Counted from the first letter of the stretch, positions 1-9,332 are shown. The stretch: DNA of 26,025 nt from JBFXDI01 sp050181295 (GCA_050181295.1 JBFXDI010000050.1:1-26025), one strand, 5' to 3'. A program made the numbers and translations. Notes: generated by a model from the sequence alone, not told the origin.

Positions 1-336
1 GGCCAGATCGAGCCGGGCTCGGGCGGCCGCCGCATCGCGGTCCTGGGCGACATGCTGGAGCTTGGAGACGAGGCGGAAGCCTTCCATGTGGGTCTCGCAC
101 CGGTGCTGAAGAGCGTGGGGACGGATGCCGTCTTCGCCTGCGGGCCGAATATGCGCCACCTCATGGAGGCGATGCCGGCCGAGCGGCGCGGCGCCTATGC
201 CGAGACTTCGGGAGGCCTCGAGGGGCCGCTGCTGGCGGCGCTCCGCAAGGGCGACGTCGTGATGGTGAAGGGATCGCTCGGCAGCCGCATGGGGCCGCTC
301 GTGGACGCGATCCGGGAACGCTACGGAAAGCACTGA
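1..336 (+). CDS. murF: UDP-N-acetylmuramoyl-tripeptide--D-alanyl-D-alanine ligase, 3' part
   Basis: The reading frame is open from base 1 with no start in the window, so only the last 111 residues are present. MurF is the cytoplasmic ATP-dependent ligase that adds D-Ala-D-Ala to UDP-MurNAc-tripeptide. What is visible is the C-terminal Mur ligase domain: the segment RRIAVLGDMLELG near the left edge is a typical MurF signature, and the end carries the GDVVMVKGSLGSRMG segment, the usual last conserved block of MurF. The stop is followed by a 34-base gap and then mraY, the normal dcw order murE-murF-mraY. Identification rests on the C-terminal motifs plus synteny. The N-terminal and central ATP-binding domains lie outside the window. 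Confidence 0.93.
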   Translation, partial: GQIEPGSGGRRIAVLGDMLELGDEAEAFHVGLAPVLKSVGTDAVFACGPNMRHLMEAMPAERRGAYAETSGGLEGPLLAALRKGDVVMVKGSLGSRMGPLVDAIRERYGKH

Positions 337-370
337 CGCGGGGATCCGCGGGGGACTTGGGAACAGGGGA

Positions 371-1459
371 ATGCTTTATCACTTGTCGGTGGCGTTCGCG
401 GATCAGGTGTCCGCGCTCAATGTCCTGCGCTACATCACCTTCCGCACCGGCGGAGCGATCATGACGGCGCTCTTCTTCGTCTTCATGTTCGGCCCCTGGA
501 TCATCTCGCTGCTGCGCGTGAAGCAGGGGCGCGGGCAGCCCATCCGCACGGACGGGCCGGAACGGCATCTGATCGAGAAGCAGGGCACGCCCACCATGGG
601 CGGGCTCATGATCCTGTCAGGCATCGTGGTGGCGACCCTGCTTTGGGCCGATCTCTCCAACCTCTATGTCTGGGCGGTGCTGTTCGTGACGCTGGGCTTC
701 GGCGCCATCGGCTTCTATGACGACCTCCTGAAGGTCACGCGCTCCTCCCACAAGGGCTTCTCCGGCCGGGTGCGGCTTCTGGTCGAGGCGTTGATCGCCG
801 GGCTCGCCGCCTACATCTTCATGCGGATCGGCAACCCCGCGATCTCGAGCGCCCTCACCTTTCCCTTCCTCAAGGACGCGCTCCTGCAGCTCGGGCTGCT
901 TTTCATTCCGTTCGCTGCGCTGGTGATCGTGGGCGCGGGCAATGCCGTCAACCTGACGGACGGCCTCGACGGCCTCGCCATCGTGCCGGTGATGATCGCC
1001 GCGGCGAGCTACGGTCTCATCGTCTATCTGGTCGGCAACGCTGTCTTCGCCGAATATCTCCAGATCCATTTCGTGCGCGGCACGGGCGAGCTGGCGATCA
1101 TCTGCGGCGCTCTCCTGGGGGCGGGACTGGGCTTCCTGTGGTTCAACGCGCCTCCGGCCATGATCTTCATGGGCGACACAGGTTCCCTTTCTCTCGGAGG
1201 CGCGCTTGGCGCCATCGCGGTCGCCGCCAAGCACGAGATCGTGCTCGTGATCATCGGCGGCCTCTTCGTCCTGGAGACGGTGTCGGTCTTCGTGCAGGTC
1301 ATCTCCTTCAAGCTCACCGGCAAGCGCGTCTTCGCCATGGCGCCGCTGCACCATCATTTCGAGCAGAAGGGCTGGCGCGAGCCGACCATCGTCATCCGCT
1401 TCTGGATCATCGCCGTGGTGCTGGCGCTTTTCGGCCTCGCCACGCTCAAGCTGAGGTGA
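371..1459 (+). CDS. mraY: Phospho-N-acetylmuramoyl-pentapeptide-transferase (MraY)
   Basis: MraY is the polytopic inner-membrane enzyme that moves phospho-MurNAc-pentapeptide from UDP onto undecaprenyl phosphate, giving lipid I. The 362-residue length is usual for the family. Visible family marks are the Asp pair D117/D118 in FYDDLLK, the NAVNLTDGLDGLA block starting at residue 191, the GDTGS block with D269, and the PLHHHFE block with three histidines at 327-329. Most of the rest is hydrophobic, consistent with about ten membrane helices. The ATG at 371 is the natural start; a purine-rich run (GGGGA) lies directly before it, closer than is ideal for a Shine-Dalgarno. murD begins four bases after the stop, so the two are probably co-transcribed. 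Confidence 0.97.
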   Translation: MLYHLSVAFADQVSALNVLRYITFRTGGAIMTALFFVFMFGPWIISLLRVKQGRGQPIRTDGPERHLIEKQGTPTMGGLMILSGIVVATLLWADLSNLYVWAVLFVTLGFGAIGFYDDLLKVTRSSHKGFSGRVRLLVEALIAGLAAYIFMRIGNPAISSALTFPFLKDALLQLGLLFIPFAALVIVGAGNAVNLTDGLDGLAIVPVMIAAASYGLIVYLVGNAVFAEYLQIHFVRGTGELAIICGALLGAGLGFLWFNAPPAMIFMGDTGSLSLGGALGAIAVAAKHEIVLVIIGGLFVLETVSVFVQVISFKLTGKRVFAMAPLHHHFEQKGWREPTIVIRFWIIAVVLALFGLATLKLR

Positions 1460-1462
1460 GAC

Positions 1463-2866
1463 GTGTTCCCGGCGCGCCACTTCAGCGGACGGACGGTCGC
1501 GGTCTTCGGGCTGGCGCGCTCGGGACTCGTCTGCGCGCAGGCGCTGGTGGCGGGCGGCGCACGCGTCATCGCCTGGGATGATTCCGCCGCGGCTCTCGCG
1601 ACCGCGCGAGGTGCCGGGCTCCCGGTCTCCGACCTGCGCGAGGTGGATTTCTCGACCCTCGACGCGCTGATGCTGAGCCCGGGCGTGCCGCTGACCCATC
1701 CCTCGCCGCACTGGACCGTGCAGCGCGCGACCGCCGCTGGCATCGAGATCATCGGCGACACGGAGGTCTTCTGCCGCGAGATCGAGGGCTCGGGCGCAAG
1801 GCTTGTCGCCATCACCGGCACCAACGGCAAGTCCACCACCACCGCGCTGACCGGCCATGTGCTGAGGAGCGCCGGGCTCGACGCCGAGACCGGCGGCAAC
1901 ATCGGCACCGCCGTCTTCCTGCTGTCGGCGCCGCATGCAGGCCGCGTCTACGTTCTGGAGATGTCGTCCTACCAGATCGACCTGACGCCGAGCCTGAAGC
2001 CCGATGCGGGCGTGCTCCTCAACCTCGCCCCCGACCATCTCGACCGCCACGGCACCATGGAGCACTATGCCGAGGTCAAGGCGCGCCTCTTCGCCCGCCA
2101 GACGGCGAGCGATACGGCCGTCATCGGCATCGACGACAAGTGGTCGGCGGCGATCGCGGGCGATGTGCGCGGCCAGGCGAGGCTCGTGCCCGTTTCGGTT
2201 CAGCGGTCGCTCGAGGACGGCGTCTCGGCATCGGGCGGCGTGCTCGAGGACCGGCGCGGCGGAAGGGTCATCGCGAGCATCGACCTCAAGGGCATGCGGG
2301 CGCTGCGCGGACGCCACAACTGGCAGAACGCCTGCGCCGCCTATGCCGCCGCTTCGGCTCTGGGCATGACGGCCGAAGCCATTGCTGCCGGCATGACGAC
2401 CTTTCCCGGCCTTGCCCACCGCATGGAAGAGGTCGGACGCCTGGGCCCGATCCTCTTCGTCAACGATTCCAAGGCGACCAATGCCGACGCCGCGGCGCGC
2501 GCCCTCTCCTCCTTCGATCCCATCTACTGGATCTTGGGCGGACGGGCGAAATCCGACGGCATCGACGCGCTTGCGCCCTACTTCCCGCGCATCGCCCGCG
2601 CCTATCTCGTCGGCGAGGCCGCGACCTCCTTCGCGCGCGTGCTCGACGGCAAGGCGAAGTGGTCGGACTGCGGCACCATCGAGCGAGCCGTCGCCGCCGC
2701 GGCGAAGGACGCCGAGGCCGAAAGCCGGAAGGACGCGGTCGTGCTCTTGTCGCCCGCCTGCGCGTCCTTCGACCAGTATCCGAATTTCGAGGTCCGCGGC
2801 GAGGTCTTCTGCGAAGCCGTGAAGGCGCTCGCCGGCATCCGTTACACGAGAGGGGAGCTCTCCTGA
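1463..2866 (+). CDS. murD: UDP-N-acetylmuramoyl-L-alanine--D-glutamate ligase (MurD)
   Basis: MurD is the cytoplasmic Mur ligase that adds D-glutamate to UDP-MurNAc-L-Ala using ATP. The 467-residue product has the N-terminal Rossmann-like part (VAVFGLARSG), the P-loop GTNGKSTTT from residue 119, the NLAPDHLDRHG block typical of Mur ligases, the central domain's RGRHNWQNACAA segment, and the C-terminal domain with LSPACASFDQY, which is diagnostic for MurD rather than MurC, MurE or MurF. The start is a GTG four bases after the mraY stop. The stop overlaps the ftsW start by one base, pointing to translational coupling. Confidence 0.97.
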   Translation: MFPARHFSGRTVAVFGLARSGLVCAQALVAGGARVIAWDDSAAALATARGAGLPVSDLREVDFSTLDALMLSPGVPLTHPSPHWTVQRATAAGIEIIGDTEVFCREIEGSGARLVAITGTNGKSTTTALTGHVLRSAGLDAETGGNIGTAVFLLSAPHAGRVYVLEMSSYQIDLTPSLKPDAGVLLNLAPDHLDRHGTMEHYAEVKARLFARQTASDTAVIGIDDKWSAAIAGDVRGQARLVPVSVQRSLEDGVSASGGVLEDRRGGRVIASIDLKGMRALRGRHNWQNACAAYAAASALGMTAEAIAAGMTTFPGLAHRMEEVGRLGPILFVNDSKATNADAAARALSSFDPIYWILGGRAKSDGIDALAPYFPRIARAYLVGEAATSFARVLDGKAKWSDCGTIERAVAAAAKDAEAESRKDAVVLLSPACASFDQYPNFEVRGEVFCEAVKALAGIRYTRGELS

Positions 2867-4017
2867 TGCTCATCAGCCGCACCGACCGGGGCCTGCTCGC
2901 CAACTGGTGGTTCACCGTGGACCGCCCGCTCATCACCGCCGTGCTCATGCTCATGGCGGCGGGCGTGCTCTTCTCGATGGCTGCGAGCCCGCCAGTCGCC
3001 GAAAGGCTCGGCCTCCAGAACTTCCACTTCTTCGAGCGACAGCTCCTCTTCCTAGCGCCGGGCGTCCTGATCCTCTTCGCGACGTCCATCCTCAATCCTG
3101 ACCAGGCGCGCCGCTTTTCCCTGTGGACTCTCGCCGCCTGCTTCGTGCTGATGCTCGTCGCTCTCAAATACGGTCCCGAGATCAAGGGCGCGCATCGCTG
3201 GATCGACATCGGCTCCTTCAACCTGCAGCCTTCCGAGTTTGCCAAGCCGGCCTTCGTGGTGGTGACGGCGTGGCTCCTTTCGGAGGGTGTGCGGCGTGGC
3301 TCTTTCCTCTGGAAACTTGGCTCCTGGGCCGTCTTCGGGTCTTTCCTGGCGCTTCTCGCCCTGCAGCCGGACTTCGGCCAGGCGGTGCTCGTCTGCGGCG
3401 TCTGGGGCGTGATGCTGCTGATCTACGGCGTGCCCTGGACGCTGATGTTCGGGCTGGCTGGCGTGGCCCTCGCTGGCGCCTATGGCGCCTATGCGACGCT
3501 CCCCCATGTCGCCTCGCGCGTGAACCGCTTTCTCGATCCCGACAAGGGCGACACGTTCCAGGTGGACACGGCGCTGAAGGCGCTCGAGAACGGCGGCGCC
3601 TTCGGCACCGGGCCAGGCGGCGGCTCCGCCAAGCACATCCTGCCCGACGCCCATACCGACTTTATCTTCGCCGTCATCGGCGAGGAATACGGCTTCGTCG
3701 CCTGCCTGGTGCTGATCGCGCTCTTCTTCTTCATCGTCACGCGTGTCCTCAATCGGGCGCGCAACGAGTCAAACCCCATGGTCGTCCTGGCGCTCACCGG
3801 CCTCTCCGCCATCTTCGCCCTGCAGGCGATGATCAACATGGCCGTCAACGTGTCGCTGCTTCCCGCCAAGGGCATGACGCTGCCCTTTATCTCCTATGGC
3901 GGCTCCTCGCTCCTCGCCACCGCCTTCGCCATGGGGCTGATCCTCGCCTTCGCGCGCCGACGTCCGCGCGCCTCCATGCCCACCGGGGCCTTTCCCGGCC
4001 TGGCCGCGGCGGAGTGA
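2866..4017 (+). CDS. ftsW: Septal peptidoglycan glycosyltransferase FtsW (SEDS family)
   Basis: FtsW is the SEDS-family membrane glycosyltransferase that polymerises lipid II at the septum with its partner PBP (FtsI). The frame is open much further upstream, but the real start is the ATG at 2866, which shares one base with the murD stop; it gives 383 residues, a normal length. SEDS marks seen are KGAHRWIDIG (about 107-116), LQPSEFAKPA, the HTDFIFAVIGEEYG block with the presumed catalytic aspartate at D265, and the C-terminal FISYGGSSLL. The N-terminal stretch begins with a short cytoplasmic segment before the first helix. Position between murD and murG is the classic dcw place and separates it from RodA. 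Confidence 0.96.
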   Translation: MLISRTDRGLLANWWFTVDRPLITAVLMLMAAGVLFSMAASPPVAERLGLQNFHFFERQLLFLAPGVLILFATSILNPDQARRFSLWTLAACFVLMLVALKYGPEIKGAHRWIDIGSFNLQPSEFAKPAFVVVTAWLLSEGVRRGSFLWKLGSWAVFGSFLALLALQPDFGQAVLVCGVWGVMLLIYGVPWTLMFGLAGVALAGAYGAYATLPHVASRVNRFLDPDKGDTFQVDTALKALENGGAFGTGPGGGSAKHILPDAHTDFIFAVIGEEYGFVACLVLIALFFFIVTRVLNRARNESNPMVVLALTGLSAIFALQAMINMAVNVSLLPAKGMTLPFISYGGSSLLATAFAMGLILAFARRRPRASMPTGAFPGLAAAE

Positions 4018-4028
4018 CGGGAAGGCCG

Positions 4029-5189
4029 ATGGCACTTGATCTGCGCATGGCGCGTCGGGGAACGGTCGTCCTCGCGGCGGGCGGCACCGGGGGCCACCTC
4101 TTCCCCGCCCAGGCGCTGGGCGAGGAACTGGTCAAGCGCGGCTATGTCGTGCACCTGATGAGCGACGAGCGGGCCCGCGCCATGGGGAACCGTTTTCCCG
4201 CCGCGCAGATGCACGAGGTTCCATCCGCCACCCTGACGCTCAGGCGTCCCTGGAAGCTGCCGGGCCAGGCGCTGCGTCTTATGAAGGGGCTCAAGGCGGC
4301 GCAGGCACTTCTCGCCCAGATCGCGCCCAGCGCCATCGTGGGCTTCGGGGGATACCCTTCCGTGCCTCCGCTGCTCGCGGCGGCCCGGATGAAGCTCCCG
4401 ATCTGCCTGCACGAGCAGAATGCCGTCATGGGTCGCGCCAACCGGCTGCTCGCCCGCCGCGCGACCCTTATCGCCTCCTCCTTCCCGGAGATCGCCAATC
4501 TCGCGCCGGCCCTCAAGGCGAGGGTCGCCATGACCGGCAATCCGGTGCGCGAGGACGTGCTGCGGGCGGCCGACCGGCCCTACGAAGCTCCGGCAACCGA
4601 CGGGGAGTTCCGCCTGCTGGTATTCGGCGGCAGCCAGGGCGCGCAGTTCTTCTCGCGCCTCATGCCGGACGTGCTGAAGGAGATGACGTCGCCCGTGCGC
4701 AGGAGCCTCGTGCTCGTGCAGCAATGCCGGCCCGAGGACCTCGACGGCATGCGCCGCGCCTGCGACGCCCTCGGCGTCCGGGCGGAACTTCAGCCCTTCT
4801 TCAGCGACCTTCCCCGGCGCATCGCCGAATCCCATCTGGTGGTCTGCCGCTCCGGCGCCACCAGCGTGGCCGAGCTGTCGGTGATCGGGAGACCCGCCAT
4901 ATTGGTGCCGCTGCCGCATTCCATCGACAACGACCAGCTCCGCAATGCCGAGGCCTTCGCGCGGGCAGGTGCCGGCTGGCTGATGCGGCAGGAGGAGTTC
5001 GGACCCTCCGATCTTGCCGCCGTCGTCACCCGGCTGCGCTATAACAGGAGCGAGCTTGGCCGCGCCGCCGCCGCCGCCCGCGCCCGCGCCGTTCCCGACG
5101 CGGCTGTACGGCTTTGCGACCGGCTCGAGGTCATCATGGACGGCGCGGCGAGCGACACGAGCATCAGCTTTGGCGCAGAAAGGACCTGA
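4029..5189 (+). CDS. murG: UDP-GlcNAc:lipid I N-acetylglucosaminyltransferase (MurG)
   Basis: MurG is the peripheral inner-membrane GT-B glycosyltransferase that adds GlcNAc to lipid I, completing lipid II. The 386-residue product has the glycine-rich N-terminal loop GGTGGH at residues 18-23, the second glycine loop (GFGGYPS), HEQNAVMGRANRLL, MTGNPVR, and in the C-terminal donor domain the GGSQGA and SGATSVAEL segments followed by PLPHSIDNDQ, all typical of MurG. The open frame begins far upstream inside ftsW, but the ATG at 4029, eleven bases after the ftsW stop, is the sensible start. A second in-frame ATG at 4047 would remove only six residues and has no better ribosome-binding site. Confidence 0.96.
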   Translation: MALDLRMARRGTVVLAAGGTGGHLFPAQALGEELVKRGYVVHLMSDERARAMGNRFPAAQMHEVPSATLTLRRPWKLPGQALRLMKGLKAAQALLAQIAPSAIVGFGGYPSVPPLLAAARMKLPICLHEQNAVMGRANRLLARRATLIASSFPEIANLAPALKARVAMTGNPVREDVLRAADRPYEAPATDGEFRLLVFGGSQGAQFFSRLMPDVLKEMTSPVRRSLVLVQQCRPEDLDGMRRACDALGVRAELQPFFSDLPRRIAESHLVVCRSGATSVAELSVIGRPAILVPLPHSIDNDQLRNAEAFARAGAGWLMRQEEFGPSDLAAVVTRLRYNRSELGRAAAAARARAVPDAAVRLCDRLEVIMDGAASDTSISFGAERT

Positions 5190-5193
5190 AGGC

Positions 5194-6636
5194 ATGAAAC
5201 TTCCGCGCAGCGTTGGACCCATCCACTTCGTCGGCATAGGCGGCATCGGCATGAGCGGCATCGCCGAGGTGATGAAGACACTCGGCTACGAGGTCCAGGG
5301 CTCCGACCTTTCCGACAACTACAATGTCGCCCGGCTGCGCAAGAGCGGCGTGACGGTGCAGATCGGCCATAAGGCCGAGAACATCGGCCGGGCGCAGGTG
5401 ATCGTCATCTCCTCGGCGGTGAGGCCGGACAATCCCGAGGTGGTGGAGGCCCGCCGCCGCTTCCTGCCGATCGTGCGGCGCGCCGAGATGCTCGCAGAGC
5501 TCATGCGCTTCAAGTCCTGCGTCGCGGTCGGCGGCACGCACGGCAAGACCACGACCACCTCGCTGGTCGCCGCCCTCCTCGACTCGGGCGGGCTCGATCC
5601 GACCGTCATCAACGGCGGCATCATCAACGCCTACGGCACCAACGCGCGGCTCGGCAAGGGCGACTGGATGGTGGTCGAGTCGGACGAGTCGGACGGGACC
5701 TTCGTCAAGCTCCCGGCCGACGTCGTCATTGTGACCAACATCGATCCCGAGCACCTCGACCACTATGGCAGCTTCGACGCGGCGCGCGCCGCCTACCTCG
5801 CCTTCGTCGAGAACATCCCCTTCTACGGCTTCGCCGTCATGTGCATCGACCATCCGGAGGTGCAGGCGCTGATCGGGCGCGTGCAGGACCGGCGCATCAT
5901 CACCTACGGCCACAGCCCGCAGGCGGACGTCCGCCTCGTGGCGGGCGCGTTCGTGGACGGCGAGAGCCGCTTCTCCATCCACATCTCCAATCGCCGCACT
6001 GGGAGAGCGTCCGTCATCGACAATCTCTCGCTTGCCATGCCCGGCGACCACAACATCCTCAACGCCACCGCCGCCGTCGCGGTAGCCCAGGAGCTCGGGA
6101 TTTCCGTCGATGCCATCCGCCAGGGTCTGAAGGGCTTTTCCGGCGTCAAGCGCCGCTTCACCCGCACAGGCGTCCACAACGGCGTCACCATCTATGACGA
6201 CTACGGCCACCATCCCGTGGAGATCGCCGCCGTGCTCGCCGCCGCCCGCCGGGTGACGCAGGGCCGAGTGGTGGCCGTTGTGCAGCCGCACCGCTACACC
6301 CGCCTGTCGAGCCTCTTCAGTGAGTTCTGCACCTGCTTCAACGATGCCGACACGGTGATTGTCGCGCCGGTCTATGCGGCGGGCGAGGCGCCAATCGAGG
6401 GCGCAAGCCATGACGCCCTCGCACTCGGCCTCGCCGACCGCGGCCATCGGCATGTTCTGAAGATCGAGCGGCCGGAGGAGCTGGCGGGCCTCATCCGCGA
6501 CAACACGCGCGAAGGCGACATCGTCATCTGTCTCGGCGCCGGCACCATCACGCAGTGGGCGCACGCGCTCCCCCTCGAGCTTGCGGCGCTGGACAGTGCA
6601 GCCGCCAAGGTCAACGGCCGCAAGGGCGCCGCATGA
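5194..6636 (+). CDS. murC: UDP-N-acetylmuramate--L-alanine ligase (MurC)
   Basis: MurC is the first Mur ligase, adding L-alanine to UDP-MurNAc in the cytoplasm with ATP. The 480-residue product opens with HFVGIGGIGMSGIAEV (nucleotide-fold glycine loop at residues 14-19), has the P-loop GTHGKTTTT at about 114-122, NIDPEHLDHYG in the central domain, YDDYGHHPVEI and the VVQPHRYTR segment, the MurC-type version of the C-terminal motifs. The start is the ATG four bases after murG; the longer open frame upstream overlaps murG and is not credible. The stop overlaps the murB start by four bases (ATGA), a common sign of coupled translation. Confidence 0.97.
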   Translation: MKLPRSVGPIHFVGIGGIGMSGIAEVMKTLGYEVQGSDLSDNYNVARLRKSGVTVQIGHKAENIGRAQVIVISSAVRPDNPEVVEARRRFLPIVRRAEMLAELMRFKSCVAVGGTHGKTTTTSLVAALLDSGGLDPTVINGGIINAYGTNARLGKGDWMVVESDESDGTFVKLPADVVIVTNIDPEHLDHYGSFDAARAAYLAFVENIPFYGFAVMCIDHPEVQALIGRVQDRRIITYGHSPQADVRLVAGAFVDGESRFSIHISNRRTGRASVIDNLSLAMPGDHNILNATAAVAVAQELGISVDAIRQGLKGFSGVKRRFTRTGVHNGVTIYDDYGHHPVEIAAVLAAARRVTQGRVVAVVQPHRYTRLSSLFSEFCTCFNDADTVIVAPVYAAGEAPIEGASHDALALGLADRGHRHVLKIERPEELAGLIRDNTREGDIVICLGAGTITQWAHALPLELAALDSAAAKVNGRKGAA

Positions 6637-7562
6637 GCCTTCTCGACGGCGAGCGCCTGCTCGCCCGCCTGCCGGCCGTGCGCGGCCGGCTGCAGCCTGA
6701 CACCCCGCTCGCCGATCTGACCTGGTTCCGTTCCGGCGGGCCGGCGGAAGTGCTGTTCTCGCCCGCCGACGAGGAGGACCTCGCGGCGTTCCTTGCCGCG
6801 ACGCCGGAGGATATCCCGGTCGTGCCGATTGGGGTGGGATCGAACCTCCTGGTTCGCGACGGCGGCGTGCCGGGTGTCGTGATCCGGCTGGGACGGGGAT
6901 TTTCGGGACTTTCCGTCGAAGGCCTGCGGATCCGTGCCGGCGCAGCGGTTCCCGACGTACGCGTCGCCCGCTACGCCCTCGACCATGGTATCGCGGGATT
7001 AACCTTTCTGAGAGGTATACCGGGCACCATCGGCGGCGCGCTGCGGATGAACGGGGGCGCCTACGGGCGCGAGACCAAGGATGTCCTGGTGTCCGCGCGC
7101 ACCGTGGACCGGAGTGGGGTTTTGCGCGTGTACGAGAATGCCGAGATGGGCTTCGCCTATCGCCGATCCGGCGTGCCCGAGGGCACCATCTTCCTCGAGG
7201 CCCTGCTTCAGGGAGAAACGGGCGAGCGGGAGGTGATCGCGGGCGAGATGGAGGCCATCACCTCGGCGCGCGAAGCCACCCAGCCGATCAAGAGCCGCAC
7301 CGGCGGCTCGACCTTCAAGAATCCGCCCGGCCAGAAGGCCTGGCAGCTCATTGATGCCGCCGGCATGCGCGGCTTCTCCATCGGCCCCGCCAGGGTCTCC
7401 GAGCAGCACTGCAACTTCCTCATCAACGAAGGCGGCGCCACGTCCGCCGAACTGGAGGCGCTCGGCGAGACCGTGCGCCGGCGGGTGAGGGAGACGGCGG
7501 GCGTCGAGCTCGAATGGGAGATCAAGCGCATCGGCGTCGAAGCCGCCGGCGGTTCGCGATGA
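6633..7562 (+). CDS. murB: UDP-N-acetylenolpyruvoylglucosamine reductase (MurB)
   Basis: MurB is the FAD-dependent cytoplasmic reductase that uses NADPH to convert UDP-GlcNAc-enolpyruvate to UDP-MurNAc, the substrate of the neighbouring MurC. The 309 residues show the FAD-binding GSNLLVRDGG block (about 69-78), GIPGTIGGALRMNGGAYG around 128-145, and the GGSTFKNP motif with presumed catalytic serine S226. The shape of this motif and the short length fit type II MurB. A glutamate near the C-terminus (about E296, in LEWEIKRIG) is in the place of the second catalytic residue. Both ends overlap neighbours by four bases (ATGA), so murC-murB-ddl look translationally coupled. Confidence 0.96.
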   Translation: MSLLDGERLLARLPAVRGRLQPDTPLADLTWFRSGGPAEVLFSPADEEDLAAFLAATPEDIPVVPIGVGSNLLVRDGGVPGVVIRLGRGFSGLSVEGLRIRAGAAVPDVRVARYALDHGIAGLTFLRGIPGTIGGALRMNGGAYGRETKDVLVSARTVDRSGVLRVYENAEMGFAYRRSGVPEGTIFLEALLQGETGEREVIAGEMEAITSAREATQPIKSRTGGSTFKNPPGQKAWQLIDAAGMRGFSIGPARVSEQHCNFLINEGGATSAELEALGETVRRRVRETAGVELEWEIKRIGVEAAGGSR

Positions 7563-8491
7563 TCGACCCCCGCAACACCCATGTGGCCGTTCTCATGGGC
7601 GGCTGGTCCGCGGAGCGCGAGGTGAGCCTCGCGAGCGGCAATGCCTGCTCCGACGCGCTCCGGGAGGCCGGCTTCCAGGTCACTCCAATCGATGTCCGTC
7701 GGGACATTGCCAACGTGCTGCTCGAGCTCATGCCCGACGTCGTCTTCAACGCGCTGCACGGCAAGTGGGGCGAGGACGGCAATGTGCAGGGCATCCTCGA
7801 GACCATCCAGATTCCCTACACCCACTCCGGTGTGCTCGCCTCCGCCATGGCGATGCACAAGGAGAAGTCTAAAATCCTGTTCCGCGCGGCCGGATTGCCG
7901 GTTGCCGAGAGCCGTATCGCCGATCTGGAAACCGTCGCCACAAGCCACATCCTGCCGCCGCCCTATGTCATCAAGCCGATCGCGGAAGGCTCGAGCGTCG
8001 GCGTCAGGATCGTGCCCCACGGCTCCAACGCCCCGCTCGCGGAACTCGCCTCGCAGGGGGAGCTTTACGGCCACAAGGTCATGGTCGAGCGCTACGTGGC
8101 GGGCCGCGAGCTCACCTGCGCGGTCATGGGCGATGTGGCGCTCGGCGTCATCGACATCGTGCCCACCGCCGGCTTCTATGACTACACCGCGAAATATGTG
8201 CCCGGCGGGTCGACGCACGTGCTCCCGGCGGAGATCCCGAATGAGATCTACCGTAAGGTGCAGCAATGCGCGCTGGACGCGCACATGGCGCTCGGCTGCA
8301 AGGGCGTGAGCCGGTCGGACTTCCGCTACGACGACCGGCCGGGCTCCGACGGCGAGCTCGTGATCCTCGAGGTCAACACGCAGCCCGGCATGACCGGAAC
8401 CTCCCTCGTGCCGGAGATCGCCGCCCACGCAGGGCACAGCTTCACCGAACTCGTGACCTGGATGGTTCAGGATGCCTCGATCAACCGCTGA
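7559..8491 (+). CDS. ddl: D-alanine--D-alanine ligase
   Basis: Ddl is the cytoplasmic ATP-grasp enzyme that makes D-Ala-D-Ala, the dipeptide that MurF adds to the stem peptide. The 310-residue product has MGGWSAEREVSLASG at the N-terminus (E19 aligns with the substrate-binding glutamate of E. coli DdlB), LHGKWGEDGNVQG, the ATP-binding VIKPIAEGSSVGV segment, and the metal-binding LEVNTQPGMTGTS at the end of the ATP-grasp fold. Length and dcw position fit the DdlB form. The ATG chosen overlaps the murB stop by four bases. The 3' end overlaps the start of ftsQ by 20 bases. Confidence 0.96.
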   Translation: MIDPRNTHVAVLMGGWSAEREVSLASGNACSDALREAGFQVTPIDVRRDIANVLLELMPDVVFNALHGKWGEDGNVQGILETIQIPYTHSGVLASAMAMHKEKSKILFRAAGLPVAESRIADLETVATSHILPPPYVIKPIAEGSSVGVRIVPHGSNAPLAELASQGELYGHKVMVERYVAGRELTCAVMGDVALGVIDIVPTAGFYDYTAKYVPGGSTHVLPAEIPNEIYRKVQQCALDAHMALGCKGVSRSDFRYDDRPGSDGELVILEVNTQPGMTGTSLVPEIAAHAGHSFTELVTWMVQDASINR

Positions 8492-9332
8492 AACGGCTTC
8501 TCCGCCTGCGGCATCCGGGCGCTCCCGCCGGCCGCGCCGCTGGGACAAGCCGCTCGGCATGCGAATCCTTGCGCGGCTCGGCGGCATTGCGTTCCTCGCC
8601 CTCACCATAACCTACGGGCTCATCGAGGGAGAGCATCTCCAGACCTTCGACGGACAGCGCTACGATCCGGCGGGCCGCATCGCGAGCTACTTCGGCTATG
8701 CCGCCGACGACATCCGCATCAGCGGCCTCAAGTGGCAGAAGCCGGCGGCCGTGCTGGCGGCGGTCGGCGTCAGGCCGCATGGCGCGCTCATCGGCTTCGA
8801 CCCGTCCAATGCGAAGCGACTGCTCGAGAACCTCGACTGGGTCGAGAGCGCGCAGGTGCAGCGCCTGTTCCCCAACCAGCTCGAGATCCACGTGGTGGAG
8901 CGCGAGCCTTTCGCGGTCTGGCAGCGGGACGGCGCCTTCTATGTCATCGACAGTTCCGGCGCCGCGCTTTCGAGCGTCTCGCCCGCCGAGCTCGCCGACC
9001 GCATCGTGGTGACCGGCGAAGGGGCGCAGCGCAAGGCGGCGGAACTCGTTAACCATCTGGAAGCCCACCCCGCGCTAAGGTCGCACCTGCGGGCGGCCGC
9101 GCGGGTGGGAGACCGACGCTGGACGCTCTACCTCACCGGCAATGTGAAGGTGCTCCTGCCCGAGACGGGCATCGACGAGGCGCTGACGGCCCTGGAGGGC
9201 CTTCAGACGCGGACGGCGCTGCTCGACAAGGGCGTCAAGAGCATTGACCTGCGTCTGGAGGGAAGCGCCGTGATCACGCCTATCGACGTTCCCGAGAACA
9301 AGAGGGATGCGCTGGTGGCGAGCCGCCGATAG
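8472..9332 (+). CDS. ftsQ: Cell division protein FtsQ
   Basis: FtsQ is the bitopic inner-membrane divisome protein that links early cytoplasmic and late periplasmic division proteins through its POTRA domain. The 286-residue product has a basic, proline- and serine-rich cytoplasmic tail (1-29), one membrane helix at about 31-50, a POTRA region from about residue 78 to 147 (IRISGLKWQ through the WVESAQVQRLFPNQLEIHVVE-like strand and helix pattern), then a beta-rich FtsQ domain ending near residue 275. It begins inside ddl with a 20-base overlap and precedes ftsA. The sequence family is divergent, so the call depends on motif pattern, topology and synteny together. Confidence 0.93.
   Translation: MPRSTAETASPPAASGRSRRPRRWDKPLGMRILARLGGIAFLALTITYGLIEGEHLQTFDGQRYDPAGRIASYFGYAADDIRISGLKWQKPAAVLAAVGVRPHGALIGFDPSNAKRLLENLDWVESAQVQRLFPNQLEIHVVEREPFAVWQRDGAFYVIDSSGAALSSVSPAELADRIVVTGEGAQRKAAELVNHLEAHPALRSHLRAAARVGDRRWTLYLTGNVKVLLPETGIDEALTALEGLQTRTALLDKGVKSIDLRLEGSAVITPIDVPENKRDALVASRR

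Noticed and set aside
337..350. Small hairpin (CGCGG GGAT CCGCG) between murF and mraY as a terminator
   Set aside because: Only five base pairs, no T-run, and the genes on both sides belong to one operon.
617..2419. 600-codon open frame on the minus strand opposite mraY and murD
   Set aside because: It is a shadow of GC-rich codon use: low-complexity Arg/Asp/His-rich translation with no motif, and both opposite genes are certain.
5164..6564. 466-codon minus-strand frame opposite murC
   Set aside because: Asp/Val/Gly-rich antisense translation with no recognisable domain; murC is unambiguous.
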